Below are positions 1 through 13,013 of a DNA stretch of 64,000 bases, in pieces. Every line of letters begins with the position of its first letter. Position 1 is the stretch's first letter. Source of the stretch: Raphanus sativus (Eukaryota > Streptophyta > Magnoliopsida > Brassicales > Brassicaceae); NCBI RefSeq assembly GCF_000801105.2, contig NC_079512.1, positions 34,675,848-34,739,847 on the forward strand, in the 5' to 3' direction. The position numbers and the translations under genes are program-made. The notes under the pieces are model-generated. The model was not told the DNA's origin. It made no database searches and saw only the letters and a list, made by a program, of their open reading frames with translations.

Positions 1-1592
1 AAGTGAGAGCTAAGATAAGTCCAAATAGCACAAAGAAAGACTCATTAGTGAGAAAGAAGATACATACACTCTAGCTAAATCAACATGAAAGCGCAGTCCA
101 TTTTCAACAACCATAGTCACCAGGGAATGGTTTCCAGCTAAAACCTCTAACTGCATTGTTCTGAAGTCATTGTGAATAGGATCAATCTTATTCACAACCG
201 TTTGTATCTTTGGCTGATTCTTATCCAGAACTACCTGACAAGAAATAGAAAAAAAATACAACACAACTCGCGAGATTCAAATATCTGAAGCTGGGGAATT
301 TTTTATTTATTTCAGAGTTAGGCAATGTCCACTAATCACCTTAGCAATGAGCCTCTTGTAAGGTAGATGCTCGTCTCTAAGGTTGAGATGCGCAATATGA
401 CCCACCATCTCAAATGCAGAAGGCACAATCATACCCTTTGGTAGTAAAGCTTCCAATACCTTACACCAACACATACTTTTATAAGCAAACCAACTCTTAT
501 CTTCCAAATTCAAAAAAAAAAAAGTCCCATCATTTACCTCGTTCATTGGCCAATAGTCATAGAACAGAGTCAGTCTACATCTTACAAGCTCGAAACTTAA
601 GCTTGCATCAGTCTTCTTAGCTTCTTCGAACAGAACCTAACAAGTAGAAACCATATCATACACCAGAGAACTAACAAGAAAACAGAAACTTTAAAGCTAA
701 GACTGATCACCTTGATAGCCTCAGGCAAGTCTTGAACTTCCTCACCGGAATATCTCTCATCCAAAAGCAATAACCTTGTTGAACCTCTCCACCTTCCTCT
801 ACAACTACCATACCCTTCTCCTAACAACCCTTCAAAATCCCCATCACCTCCTCCTTGATCTTCCACAACTTCCACCACAGCAAACTCATTCCGACTGCTT
901 CCTTTGTTAACCTTCTCCTTCCCCTCTGTTCTCTCCGTCCTCCTCTTCCTCTTAGGTCTAGAAATCTTAGCCAAGTTTCTGAATTTGAGATACCCAGTTG
1001 AGTTAAACGTCCTGGCGAGCTGATCTCTATGCAACACAGGACTCAATCTCTCCCCGTCCCCTTCTGCTTTCCCTCTTATCCTCCGGTCAACAGAGTCAAC
1101 AACACTATCTTCCTCTTCTTCTTCATCGCTCGCACGGCCTAATAGCTTCACCACGTCTTCGTCAATTTCATCTCCGGGAACCCTAGCGATGTTCCGTATC
1201 CTGGGCCAGTTAAGGAGATGACCACGGAGACGATTCTCGAGCGCGAAACAGTCCTTCGCGGGAACTCGAACCGCCGAAACCTCGAAAACCCTAGTGAACT
1301 CGTCTTCGTCGAGGAGAGCATCCGGTTCCTCGAAATCTCCGATTTTGCGTCGACGGGCATCTCTGTCTCGACGCGTCGAAGCTAAACTGAGGTCGCTGAG
1401 CAGCAAAGGAGGCTTCTTCTTCTTCCCTCTCAGAAGAGACGGGCCGTAGGGGAGGGAGGTGAGGTTAGTGGAGAAGGAGCAGAGGATAAGGAGGGTTTTA
1501 GGAGGTTTATGGATGAAACGAGACGAGTAGGAGGAAGATAAGAGTGGGAAAGGAAGCGAATTTGCTCCTCGGAAAAGAGATAGCTTTGACAT
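1..1592 (-). CDS. TRM5: tRNA (guanine-N1)-methyltransferase TRM5-like (Met-10+ family), 3' part beyond window
   Basis: Exons read on the minus strand are 1592-711, 636-538, 459-340 and 234-64; the gene then runs off the window in an intron. All junctions are GT-AG and keep one frame. The family methylates N1 of G37 next to the tRNA anticodon using S-adenosylmethionine. The recognisable core is [20 protein letters not shown] followed by [14 protein letters not shown], the conserved Met-10+ block. The N-terminal part from ATG 1592 (MSKLSLFRG, then Ser/Arg/Leu-rich residues and few acids) looks like an organelle targeting peptide, and is followed by an acidic and a Lys/Arg-rich linker. The catalytic SAM-binding part lies outside the window. 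An in-frame ATG at 1763 would add 57 residues; I prefer 1592 because the transit-like sequence starts there. Gene order matches Arabidopsis AT4G27340. Confidence 0.88.
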
Positions 1593-1763
1593 CATCATCA
1601 CAAAGGTCACATTTCCCGCGTTTGCGCGCATCAGAGAGATTTCATCGGTAAGGAGAGATGACGATATCTCACTTGCTTTTAGAAGACAGACTAGGTTCTC
1701 GTCTTCCTTTGTTCTAATTTTGTTTACAGCCAAGAAACGACGTCGTTCATCGTCAGATACCAT

Positions 1764-2362
1764 TAAGAGAAACGATGTCGCTTAGAGTAGGAAACCATCA
1801 AATAAAATTCAGTCACTGCCTAAACAGCATATACTAATAGAAGATAGATTGACCAAGATCTTGAGGGCAATGATACGTAACAAGGAGGTACATCAATTAT
1901 TATCTCAAACTGGCATAGTAAATAGAAATTGATGGGTTATCAAAGTGTTTGGAAGACACAAAGTAACATGTAAAAACAAATATAGAGAACAAATTCGTGG
2001 CAAATCATTGTCTGTTGTTATTTCTTCCTCGGATGCATAATTGTGCAACTCACATTAGAATGTTCCGTACCATATCATCCCTCAGAACCGGCGCAACATA
2101 AATACAAAATGTTTAACTGAAAAAAGCTTAACTCAAAGCGTCCAAATGAATAAGCATGAGAATGGTTAAAATCACATAAGTTAGAAATCAAAAATATATA
2201 AGACCTAAAACCAGGTAAAGAGCCACACCATATAACTGTACAAACAGTAATTCCACTGCGGAGAAATGGATTCACAAAGCAAGAAAAAAACATGAGCGAC
2301 AGAGAGAGAAAAAAAAACAAATCGTGTTTAAAGCCAAAGGTTTTCAGATTATAAGGAGTAAA
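1764..2362. other. Spacer between two minus-strand genes
   Basis: This stretch lies 3' of the DUF1223 gene and 5' of the TRM5-like gene. Its right part should be the DUF1223 3' UTR and its left part the TRM5 promoter and 5' UTR. I see no convincing coding sequence or repeat. Confidence 0.5.
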
Positions 2363-3933
2363 TCAAATCTCATCAGGCAACTTAAAACTCTGAGTACCAA
2401 AGATATGAAGAGACGAGTTTTGAAGAAAGACAGCGACACCACATTTGCTGCTGTTGAATCCATCCCAGAGCGTGAAATGAGCAGTCCCGGACACCGACTT
2501 CTTCGCTGTTACGTCTTTCACAGTGCACATCTTCTCCATCTTTCTTACGACGTAGTCATTCGACAACATTCTTCCTTCGTTCTCTCCTCTCTCACAGTCT
2601 GTCACCAGCCCCGTTTCATATAACGCCACCATTATGTCTAGTCCGTTCCCGTCTACTTTCATCCTCAAAGCTCCCGTTAGTGATACTTGCAGTGTCTCTG
2701 AGGTTGGTCTCTGGAAACTCGCCTGGTAAAGACAGAGAAAAAAAAATTACTGATCAAGCTTACGTGTGTAGAGGGAAAAACAAAAGAAGAGTGAGCCACA
2801 TCGATTTCAAACCAGTTTAGCTATGTAGCTAATCGTGGGACACACATCTACGAGAAGACGGGTATGAATCAAAATTTCTCATAGATGTTGTTTAGTCAGC
2901 AACTTAGCTATCACCAAAACTCGTTTATTCTAATGCCATAGAAGCTTACTCTGCATCCGCAAATCTACCTTCTATGTCATAATACTTATTAAACTATCTT
3001 CAAAAATACACATTGACCACTTTCAGTTCTCTCTATTGCTGTATTCTTACAGTAAAAAAACTATAGGACACACATTATTCAAACACAGATTCAGATACAA
3101 GAACGTGCTGTTGAATCTTCAGGCATCAAAGCATATGCTATAATAGATGTTTAGAAGACAAAAGGTATGATGTAAAGACCTAATCGTAGTAACTTACTAA
3201 GCAAGTTTCACATGGAGAGACTTTCAAACATTCATAACTCTGTTTCAGACTTTCAGTGTATGTATGTCCCAATCACATAAACATGAGTTCTAATCAATCA
3301 TAACCCTAGTTCCTCCTAAGCCTCATCTCTATGAATTTGCTACTAAAACCTATATGTATGAATCACTGCCGCAACATTCACATCATATCTTTGAGTGTTT
3401 CACATCAGAATCAAAACATATAAGATGTTGAAAAGAATACAACTCACCTTGAACGCGGGAGAAGGAAACCTAGGAGCTTCCACGATAGATTTGAGCAGAG
3501 TCTCTTCCTCGTTATCGACCAGTTGAGATCTTCCTTGGATTACAAGCTGCGGAGTGAACATCGTGTCAAGATTCAACGCCTCCACGTACGCCTTCTGCCT
3601 CACCGTCCACTGGCTCGACCCGTACGGATCCTTCCAGCCCTTGTAGTCCCAGTAATCGACGTGGAAGACCAGAACCATCGCCGGAGATACAGAACCACCG
3701 TCTTCTCCTCCACGGATCTGAGCGTCGAAATCACCTCGGCCGAGCCTGGACATGAGCATCTCCGCCGCTGGCGACGTTTTGCATCCCTGAGACGAGAAAA
3801 GCTGGACGAGAACGGGTCCGTCTCCGGCAGGAACGTCATCGGATACGGCGGCGGAGTTGTTACCGGAGTTAGGTTTACTCGTGGAGGATGAAGATTTCTT
3901 GCCGCGAAAACAGGCGAAAAGACGGCGCGACAT
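2363..3933 (-). CDS. DUF1223 family protein (thioredoxin-like fold), 281 aa
   Basis: Two exons, 3933-3448 (162 codons) and 2722-2363 (119 codons plus TGA), are joined by a 725-bp GT-AG intron in phase 0. The N-terminus MSRRLFACFRGKK is basic. The family hallmark VLVQLFSSQGCKTSPAAEML lies at about residues 41-60. It resembles the active-site region of a thioredoxin fold, with Cys51 in a C-K-T-S context in place of a C-x-x-C pair. A second conserved block is VFHVDYWDYKGWKDPYGSSQ. The biochemical role of plant DUF1223 proteins is not established, so I assign none. The gene is in tandem with the TRM5-like gene and corresponds by order to Arabidopsis AT4G27350. Confidence 0.9.
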
Positions 3934-6017
3934 CGGAGGAAACTGCCCGTCTCTTCGCCTCCCAAAGATATATTAAGAAAGAAGGAAAAGCGGAGAAAGA
4001 AAAGGAAACAGAGAATCAAGAAGATGTTTTTTTTTCCCCGAGAAAAATTGTGAGATTGTCAGCGAAGTTGAGAATCTTGAGGAGGAAGAAAAAAAGGCTA
4101 ACACGTTGAGAGGTAAAGAGAGAAAAGCGGCAAAGTCTTCTTTACCCAAAAAGTATTTATATTAATATTTTTTAGATAAAGATTCGGTTGCGAAAGCTGT
4201 AATTTTCCAAATTGTTAAATAAAAGAAATGTTTGGCAAATATTTTGAAAAGTTGTTCTTTTTTTGACAACCGGAAAGTTTCTTATTTTTGGCTTTAGAAT
4301 TGGTATGAATAGGCCTAGGTCTGAAGGAAGAAAGGTCAGTGACATGTCGGTTAAGACAGGTGTATGGTTGTTCGATGTCGGCAACGAACTTTTTTTTTTT
4401 GTTAAAACAAAGATTCACTAGTAACTAAACTAATAAATATAATACACATTAATTTAACAGTTAGAAATCATAAGCTTGTTGATGGAAGGAATATAACAAA
4501 ACAAAGAGCAAAAGAAAGATACAGCGAAAACAAATTTGAAAAACAGAATCTTGAATTAATACAGCTGATACGTATTCAACACTAATCATAGCTGATTTGC
4601 ATTAGCTGCAGGCCTGCAGCCACATTGTGGCCAGCTTGTTCTGACTGAACTACCGATTCCACTGCACCTTGGGTCCACACAAAGCAACTAACACAAAGCA
4701 ATAAAATCCCATGTGTGTTATACAGTGAAAGAGAGAGAGAGCTACGACACTTACTTTTGTAGTAAAGCAAAATCCTAATTGATTGTGTGTGGAAATATTT
4801 TCGTAACTTATGTATAGTGATAATACTTATTATATGCATATATTGTGGAGTAATATACACAAGAGAGTACAGAAGAAATCTCACTGCACTGACCATAGTA
4901 AAAGCAGTGGAAGTGAATACATGAGCGAGTTTTGGGATTTTTTTTTTTTTTTTTGAGAAAAGGCCTTGATCGTCTAGTACTTGTTTTACAGATTCCAGCT
5001 AATAAAAAACTAGACTTTTTAGCAAAAAGGAAAAAGGAAAAACAACAACCAAATTTCAATTAATTTCATAAAAAATTGGAGTTGAAAGTTATTTGGTGAA
5101 GGAGTTCCATTCGAAATTTCTTTGGTTTATTGTTCTTTTTTCATTTATGAACAATTAGCTTCCAAAAGGAGGAGAACCACATATGTTTTGTCCCTTCTTC
5201 GTCCCTTCACTCATTTGGGTCCTCTAATCTTGATCGTGCATTTGTTCAATTATATCCACTCATAATTTTGTTTTCTTTACAACATCCAAATTAGCAGTGT
5301 ATTTATTTTCTTTTTATATGTTTGGGCCCTATATTACTTTAAATAACATACAGTTCTATAATTTGGACTGCTTGTATGTGCCATATGTTACAATATCGTG
5401 CAATCATTAGTGCATGTAAACATACATACCATGTTATGTTTTTAAACAGCCTGTCATGTTTTTAAAACACATGCTATGCATTAGTATGACACGTTACCAA
5501 CACTACTGATGATCTTGTATAGGAGATCAGATGGATTCAGCTTAATGTGTACTAAACTCTTGTATCCTTAATTGCCATAGTCGCACTATATTATATAGCT
5601 AAATACGTATAATTAACAATTTATTCTCACCCTAATGTAGAGAAGAAAATTCAAAAAAATGTGCCGGGACCAAATAAGAAAGCATACCCTTTTTACCAAA
5701 TCCAAATACAATGATCAGTTAATGATTATAGCTAATGATATATGTTGTATATATATTCATATTTGAAATCGATTGTATGGTTTGTTTTGACCACATATCA
5801 CCGGTCCATTCAAATCCATGTGGTTGATGAATCCACACGACCAGCCAAAAGAACAAAACAAACTTCTTCTAAGTTCCAACAAAATCTCCACCACAATCTA
5901 GGAGCTTCATTCACATACCACCCTGCATTTTTTTCCATATATAACATTGCATAAACTCACTTGGTTCTCTTATATTCTCAAGCTAAAAATAATCACTTTT
6001 TCAAAAAAAGTTAAAGG
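3934..6017. other. Intergenic region with divergent promoters
   Basis: This region holds the promoters of the DUF1223 gene (minus) and the dynein light chain gene (plus). At 4938-4966 there is a run of about 17 T followed by GAGAAAAGGCC, the same tail motif seen in short retroposon insertions elsewhere in the window, but I find no flanking direct repeat here. No coding sequence is supported. Confidence 0.5.
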
Positions 6018-6491
6018 ATGTTAGAAGGGAAAGCAGTGATGGGCGAGACAGATATGAAGCAAACAATGAAGGAAGATGCTCTTAGTTTGGCCGCCAAAGC
6101 CCTTGATTGCTTTGATGTCACCGAGCCCACTCAAATCGCTCGTTTCATCAAGAAGGTTCGTAATTACTGTATTACTTAAAAAAACCATGATAACCTTAGT
6201 GCTATAAATCTTGAAAGGACCTGTATTGAAATTAATGTGGAATTGAATGTTGTCACAAATTCACCAGTAGATTTCGCGGACAATGATATTCAAATCTTTG
6301 ATAAATATTTTCAAAATTTTCAGGAATTTGATAGAAAATATGGATTGGGGTGGCAGTGTATTGCGGGGACGCATTTCGGATCGTTCCTGACTCATTGTAG
6401 TGGCTGCTTCATCCATTTCTCCGTTGGCAACCTTACCATTTTACTCTTTAAGGGATCAGCAGGTGAAGTAGAGTCCGGACCAACAGTGTAA
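6018..6491 (+). CDS. Dynein light chain (LC8/DLC type 1), 101 aa
   Basis: Exons are 6018-6155 and 6324-6491 with a GT-AG intron in phase 0; the product is 101 residues. LC8-type light chains are small homodimers that bind short linear motifs. In flowering plants, which lack dynein heavy chains, they act as general dimerisation hubs. Family signatures are DALSLAAKALD, the EPTQIARFIKKEFDRKYG segment spanning the intron, GWQCIAGTHFGSFLTH, and the C-terminal strand HFSVGNLTILLFKG. About ten residues precede the canonical LC8 start and a short SAGEVESGPTV tail follows, both usual for plant members. Position matches Arabidopsis AT4G27360. Confidence 0.95.
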
Positions 6492-7162
6492 CCAATTCAG
6501 AAAATATTGTGAAGATAATCAAGTATTTATTTGGATCCATGCAGTGTTTAATTTATTCTAGTTTTTCAGTCATTTCAATCGTTTTTTCCGGTGTGTAAGT
6601 AACATTTTCGCTTCTTTCCGCATATTACATGATACCTTTCAGACTTTTATTTTAATCCATATCCCGAAGATATATAATGTTGGTGCCGATTTCTTGGCAA
6701 AAGAGATTACTTATGTAGATCAAAGGGGGTCAGATATAATTGTTCTTTAAAAAAACCTTACTATTGGCTAAAATTTGATCTAATCGTATGAGTAGTGACA
6801 ACAAAAAAAAACTTAAACGTTAATTGGTTTTGAGTTATAAACCTATACAATTTGCCTATAATAACAAAATTATATATCGCTTGGGTAAAAAGAACGTTCA
6901 CAGGTATAAACATATACGAAAACATCCCAAGATCTCAATTCATGCGGTTCAAAAACTTTTCTTCTTTTTCAACTTTTTCATATTTAATGTGTGAAACCTT
7001 GTGATCATAGATCAAATTTGCTTAGTTTTTTTTTCTTACCCTCCGGTTAGCTTGTAAATATACAGAGATAGTAAATTTGATTAATGTGGAATTTACATGG
7101 GTTAAAAGTCCTAAAAACTAATATGAATTCGGTACATGACATTATGAGAAAAAGATGTAACT
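6492..7162. other. Convergent 3' spacer
   Basis: This stretch lies between the 3' end of the dynein light chain gene (plus) and the 3' end of the myosin gene (minus). It is AT-rich and should contain both 3' UTRs. I see no other feature. Confidence 0.5.
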
Positions 7163-10100
7163 TCAAAAGCTTTTCTTGCCACACCAGTTCCTGTGTCCAT
7201 TTAACCGGAGCCTTGCCTTTGTCCCTCGTAGTCTCGCTTTGTAATCTTTCTTCCACTTCTCAAATCTTGACTTAAGCCTAGTGAGTTCTTCTTCTGCATG
7301 CTGCTTATTCATTGCAATCGACTCTCGTTCCAATTCCATTTCCACATGACGCTTCACATCTTCATCAAATACGACTCTACGTTGATCAACTTCTACATAA
7401 ATATCCTTAACATCATTCAAGCTACCACCGTTGAGATCTTTTGGTTGAGGAGTTCCAGGGGACATAGTATTACATGCAGCTTCCAGACTCATCTGCAAAG
7501 ACCATATTCCAATTTTAATTGGAAGATTATACAATCATAAGTATGTAAATGCGTTACACTGTTTTTACCTGCATTGAAGAGATATGTTTTTGCCATGTTT
7601 CCTCCATTGACTTCATTCTTGTTTCGTGCTCTAACCATCTTTCCTCAAATCGTTGCAACTCCTCCTTCAGTGCAATGTTTTCATCTTCCTTCTGCATGAT
7701 AGCTGTTTCAACTTTCTGAACACGGCTCTGGAGATCAGCTAGAGCGCAAGGTTGGACTTGAATCTGCTCTAAAGGAAGGTCCTAAACAAGAAAGGTAATC
7801 AAAGTTTCAGCAGTGGATAGTTAACTTACATACATCATATGCAAAATATTACCTTGACTTCTGAAACTTTCCTCCTTGACCTTCTTTTCGTTTTTTTCTT
7901 CTCATTGTGTGAATGTTTCTTCAATTGCACACTGTTCTTTAACTGCTTGCGAACCAACCATCTTCGTACCACTACATAAAAGGGTGAATAGATTTATAAT
8001 CTCATACAAGATGGAAACACAAGTTCTTTGATGCCATAAGGAAGATACTCATTTTTTTTTACCATATTGCAAGTGTATGACTGCATCAAGCTCTCTATTT
8101 ACTGCTGAGGAAACTGTAGCCGGTGTTTTCACTGCAATGTAGTTTCTCCTGGCATTTTCACCGCGGATATCTGTGAAAGCAGAACAAGTTAGCCAAAAAA
8201 AAAATCAAATAAGCATATCTATAAAGTTAACATGAGACATATGTCAATGATTACAAGATTGAAGTATCAATGCTGAATTCTTCATATTGTGGAAGTATTC
8301 ACGGGACTTATAACCACGAAAATGCTTCTGTAATCCAATTACACCGCACAGAACATATTCTCTTCTTTCCTCAAGTAGGCCAATCTATTAAAGTACAAAA
8401 AAAATGAAAGTGTTACTATTGTAGATAGATCATGACATCAACATGTAAAAAAAAATACTTACTTGCCCAGTTCTAAGGTATATTTTTCTATATCCAACTT
8501 GATACATTTCAGGAGGAAGATTGAATTGTTTCATAATAGAATCTGATGTGCTAAGTGGATCCTGGGAGAGTTTTGTGTCCAGTAAGAATCCATATCTAGT
8601 CCATGCACAAGTTAACAAAGACAAAAAAAAAAGCTTAGGAATACATGTAACGACAAAGCGGATCAGTGAAGTTGAGAGACCACACCTTGCTACAAGATCC
8701 TGATGTGTCATCCGAGTATGATAACCTGATCTTGATATTCTAACAATCTCCAAGACGCCACAACATCTAAGCTGTTGTAGAACATGATTCTCTTCGTAGA
8801 TTCCAGGAAGCTGATTTGAATTTGGCTTTATGCATCGGATAAAATGAGGAGTGGTGTCTTCTAACTTGTTCATCAGCTTGAAAAGTTGGCTCTGTAAAGC
8901 AGGAAAGCGAGTTAGAATGTAAGAAAAGGAAGGTTTCAACTGCAAAACTCAAGCCTTGTTACCTTAAACTTTGTAATAACACTTTGATTCATTGATTCCG
9001 ACAAGGATGCTGGCTTTAGAGACTTGTCACGCATCTTAGAAGAAAACAGGTTCAGTAATTGACAGTTGCACGATGACAAAAGTTGGATAAGATCAACATG
9101 CAGTGGATCTCTGTTCTTTTCCAGGAAGCCATTTGTATCATAGAGAACCTATTAATTAAACACCATAATGTAAATAAACTCTCATAAGTACCCAAGGAGA
9201 TATTATAAGAGCTAAACAACAGCGTTAAGTTGTTTGATTTGGGTTATAAACTGACCTCTCCGGCATAATGTCTAACTCTAAAGCCACGACCTCTTTCTCC
9301 CCTGAAACAAGAGTTCGCTTTCAAATGATGCTTCAGCTTGTTGGCAAACGTCGTATCAGTGGCCTTTGGAAAATTTGATTCCTCGTCTAGTAGTGATACA
9401 AAACCAATGGGTTTCTGCACTAGCAATTATATGTATACAAGATGATTTTTTTATTAAACATGGAATGAGTACCAAATCTAAAGATGGCACGCTAGATATT
9501 ACCTTCTCAATAAGATCTAGACACTCTTGATTGTCTTTGAATTCAACCTTTGTCCAATCAATTCCATCCCCTTCATATTCCTGAACAGAGAAGATTTATC
9601 AAATAAGTGTAGCTGAACTAGAAAATCATATCTAAATATAGTTTAGGCTCCAAAAGAAAAAAGATCACCTCTTGTTCAAGTTTAAACAGATGTCGGTTGA
9701 AGTGTTGTTGCAGTCTTTCGTTTGCATAGTTTATGCAAAATTGTTCAAAGCTATTATTCTAAAACCAAGGAGACCTGATCATTAACACAGTCAAAAGAAA
9801 TAAAGACTAACAAATCTGGAGTGAAGTTACGAACCTTGAATGACTCAAACCCATATATGTCAAGGATACTAATCGATCTTCCTGTCCTTAGTTTACCAAC
9901 TTCAAGTGAAGTGTTTATTTGCTCAACAAGCCAGTTGAAAAGGCTTGCATATATGATTTTTGCTAGGGAATCCCTCATATCAGTCGCCTGCATATATATA
10001 TATCGACATTTAAAGTATAGAACTAATTAAAAACTCTTGTGTGATTGATATATGGCGACTAAACAAACCTGTGGCAGTGTCAGTCTTTTAGCAATGCAAT

Positions 10101-12587
10101 CTCTACCAGCTTGGAGCTTGCATGTAGACAAAACCACCATAAGCTCTTTTGAGTTGCATCCCATTAACATAGCTACATTAGTGACAGCTGTCATAGACAA
10201 GAGCAAAATAATAAGAATCATTATTCCAGTAATTAATACAACATGATAGATGACAAGTCAGTATATTCTTACCTTCATCTTCTACCACGTCCACATGGTT
10301 TTCATTGTCAATCACTTGAAAAGATACATTTCCTAACCATAATACAGCTGCAAGCAGTGAAAATGCACGTTCTTGATGTTCTTGAGGAATCTGAACAGTG
10401 TTGAAAGCTTCCTACAATAACAAAACAATCTTTTATGAAATTACAAAGATCACTTACTCCATCAGAAACAGAGAAAGGCACATGAAACAGAAAGAGTTAC
10501 CATCAGTTTGTGAAATTTTTGAGCATCATCAATGCGATCAATGGTTAAGCAGTTGCTCTGGTTCAAATACTTGAATTCACTTGCTGCTTTAAGCTTCAAT
10601 CTCTCTGTGAATAAAATCATATAAGGAACGGTGTAGCAACTCCTAGCTTCTCAGCCATGAGCAAGTAAAGTTTTATATATATGTCTACATTTTACTTTGG
10701 CAGGGACACTTCCAAACATATCATATGCGCCAAAACCAATCAAATACCTGAATCAGTTCTTATATATTTCAGCTTAAAATGTTACCTTTAAGAATTGGTG
10801 AAGCACCTGCACACAATTCATAAAAGATATGGTAGGATCTCTCGCCATTGGAGAGCTGAACTACTCTTGACTGATCCAAAGAGACTACTTATTAGTCCAT
10901 GAATAGCTAACATGTGGAAACTGACTAAAACTTCTCAACAACAAAAAATTACCTTTTCTAGCAGAACTGTGGTCATTGAGCATCAAAGTAGTCACAGGAA
11001 ACAAAAATGCATGTGAGCTCAATATTCACGAAAATATGACAAAAGAATCCGACAAATGTTAAATTGTTTACTCACAAGTTTCAAGTTTGGCTCCGCATAT
11101 CTTTCCCTTTGCACTAAAATGAATCTCCATCAGTTTCCCCTGCATCAATTCAGATCTACCATGAATCCTGACCACTTATTGGCTGACATGAAACTTTCAA
11201 ATCTAAAGAAGAGGAATGATTCCATACGAATCGGCTAGAGTTATCATTTCTTGATGTTTTAGCATTCCCAAAAGCTTCAAGTATACAGTTTGTCTTTAGG
11301 ATTTCATTATCCACCCCAAAGTTGCCTCCACCAAGAGCTTCCAAGTACTGCATTGCATACTTTGCTGTCTCAGTTTTCCCAGCTCCACTTTCTCCGCTAT
11401 AAGGAATGATACTATCAGTTAGTTATTCATATCAAACATTAGAAGGAAAAAAAAACCATTCAGAATTAGAAGGCCTCGTCCTACCTTATGATGATAGATT
11501 GGTTCTTCTCCTCTGCGGAAAGGAAAATTCAACAATATAAACACCAGACAATAACTATTTCAACACCATGGAAAAGAACTAGAGAAGAAATAAAAAAAGA
11601 AAAGAAAATGCTTTATGCTCACCTCTCATCATCTCATCAAAAGCTGCATCAGCAACTGCATAAACATGAGGAGCAACCAAAGCCTTCTTCTGATAGGCTG
11701 ATCTAATGTCGTTACCGTAAATCTGAACATTCTTAAACGGGTTCACTGCAATCAAAACTGGTCCTGCTTTACTCTGTAATGGAAGAAACATGAAACTGTG
11801 TTAAAAATGAATAATAATCAAAAACAAAACCTGATATTTTTTATTTGGAACAAGCTTACATAAATCAAGTCTTGTGAGTATCTGACTCTGAGGTTGTAAA
11901 GAACAGATGGTTCATTCAAGTAACTAAGCTGTATAAGGTCATCAACTCCCTCCAAAACATCTGGGTTTGCAGGGAGAATCTCTTTCATTGATACTCCCAC
12001 AACCTTTTTAAAGATAACACAAAATTACAAAACCAAATCATATGAAATTTTAATAAAAAAATCAAAAGAACTTACTTCCGTGTTGGACAAGACAACACAA
12101 GCCACATCACCAGAAACAGATTGTATCTTCCCCAAGTGCCACTGCCCCCCATTACCAACACGACACCAAACACAAAGTTTCTGTAATAATCGAAAAACAG
12201 AGAAGCAGTTTTAAAACACGCACGCACGTATCAGAAAAAAAACCCCGGTAATGTATTCAATATCATCACCGAAACTTGCGAAAGAAGCAATCTAACCTTG
12301 TCGATGAAATACTCAACGTTATTGACACATTCCGGCTCCGAGGTGATCTGCTCTGTCCTCCTTCTCTCGCTCCAACCCTTCTCCTCTTTGGTCTCTATCT
12401 CCGGCGAAATCGTATCACGGAGGCTCGTCGGAAGCGATTGACGATTCGACGGCATTTGTGATGCGCGTCGAGAGGGAAGGGACGGAGACTTATCCTTCAA
12501 CCTCATCTCGCACGCGTCGTGTTGGCCAAGAGATTCCATCGTCTCCTCAGGTGTAGTTTTTATCGTCGGAGACGAAGGTATAGTCAT
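7163..12587 (-). CDS. VIIIB: Class VIII myosin heavy chain, 24 exons, 1105 aa
   Basis: I traced 24 coding exons: 12587-12297, 12180-12076, 12003-11860, 11773-11623, 11512-11485, 11396-11228, 11139-11076, 10966-10953, 10870-10786, 10604-10501, 10411-10273, 10187-10069, 9987-9835, 9758-9669, 9580-9503, 9414-9256, 9148-8963, 8891-8686, 8595-8463, 8384-8255, 8170-8063, 7971-7853, 7781-7569 and 7492-7163. They total 3318 nt in one frame. The product is an actin-based ATPase motor. Visible are the P-loop GESGAGKT (241-248), switch I NDNSSRF (290-296), switch II DIYGFE (514-519), IQ-type calmodulin-binding segments at about 806-890 and a coiled coil at about 925-995. The Ser-rich N-terminal extension and short tail are typical of plant class VIII, which localises to plasmodesmata, endosomes and the cell plate. 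Gene order points to AT4G27370 (VIIIB). Exon 8 is only 14 nt. Confidence 0.95.
10953..10966 (-). other. VIIIB: 14-nt microexon of the myosin gene
   Basis: This exon completes codons for F-L-L-E-K between the LET and SRVVQL segments of the motor domain. It has ACAG before it and GTAATT after it. Skipping it would shift the frame, so its inclusion is required for the conserved sequence to continue. Confidence 0.85.
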
Positions 12588-12866
12588 TGGTTTCCCCTAG
12601 AATTCACCGATGCATCGGAATCTGAAAACTTTTATAACGGAGAATCTCTCAACATTGCAGATATGGAAAGTTTGTCGAAACAGAACAAAAAAATAAAACC
12701 GAAAAACAAAAAATAATAATAACAAAACCTTTTGCCAACGAGAAGAAAAATATTAGAGAGAGGGGGGAGGGGGAGGAGAGAGAGAGACAATTCCAGAGAG
12801 AAAGAATTTGAAAAACCAACGAGGCGCAACGATGAAGAAATATATTTTTTTTCCTTCATAATCGAA

Positions 12867-12895
12867 TGGGCTTTAAACAGAAACTTATAGGCCCA
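12867..12895. promoter_or_regulatory. Site II-like TGGGCT/GGCCCA pair in the bidirectional promoter
   Basis: TGGGCT at 12867-12872 and GGCCCA at 12890-12895 (TGGGCC on the minus strand) lie between the divergent myosin and Lys-rich protein start codons, which are 426 bp apart. Site II elements (TGGGCY) are bound by TCP factors and are typical of ribosome, translation and cell-growth genes. Assignment to the Lys-rich gene is an inference from distance. Confidence 0.5.
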
Positions 12896-13013
12896 ATAAA
12901 GGGACCCGAATATTATTTAATAGACCCGCCCCAACAGTGTCACAAATTCGTTTTGTTTCCGTCTTTAGGCTTTTCTCTTGTCTGCCCTAGCCGAGAAACC
13001 AAAAATCGGCGGC

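Noticed and set aside
4938..4966. Retroposon-tail micro-insertion with GAGAAAAGGCC
   Set aside because: The tail motif matches the others but I could not find a flanking direct repeat, so I do not count it among the supported insertions.
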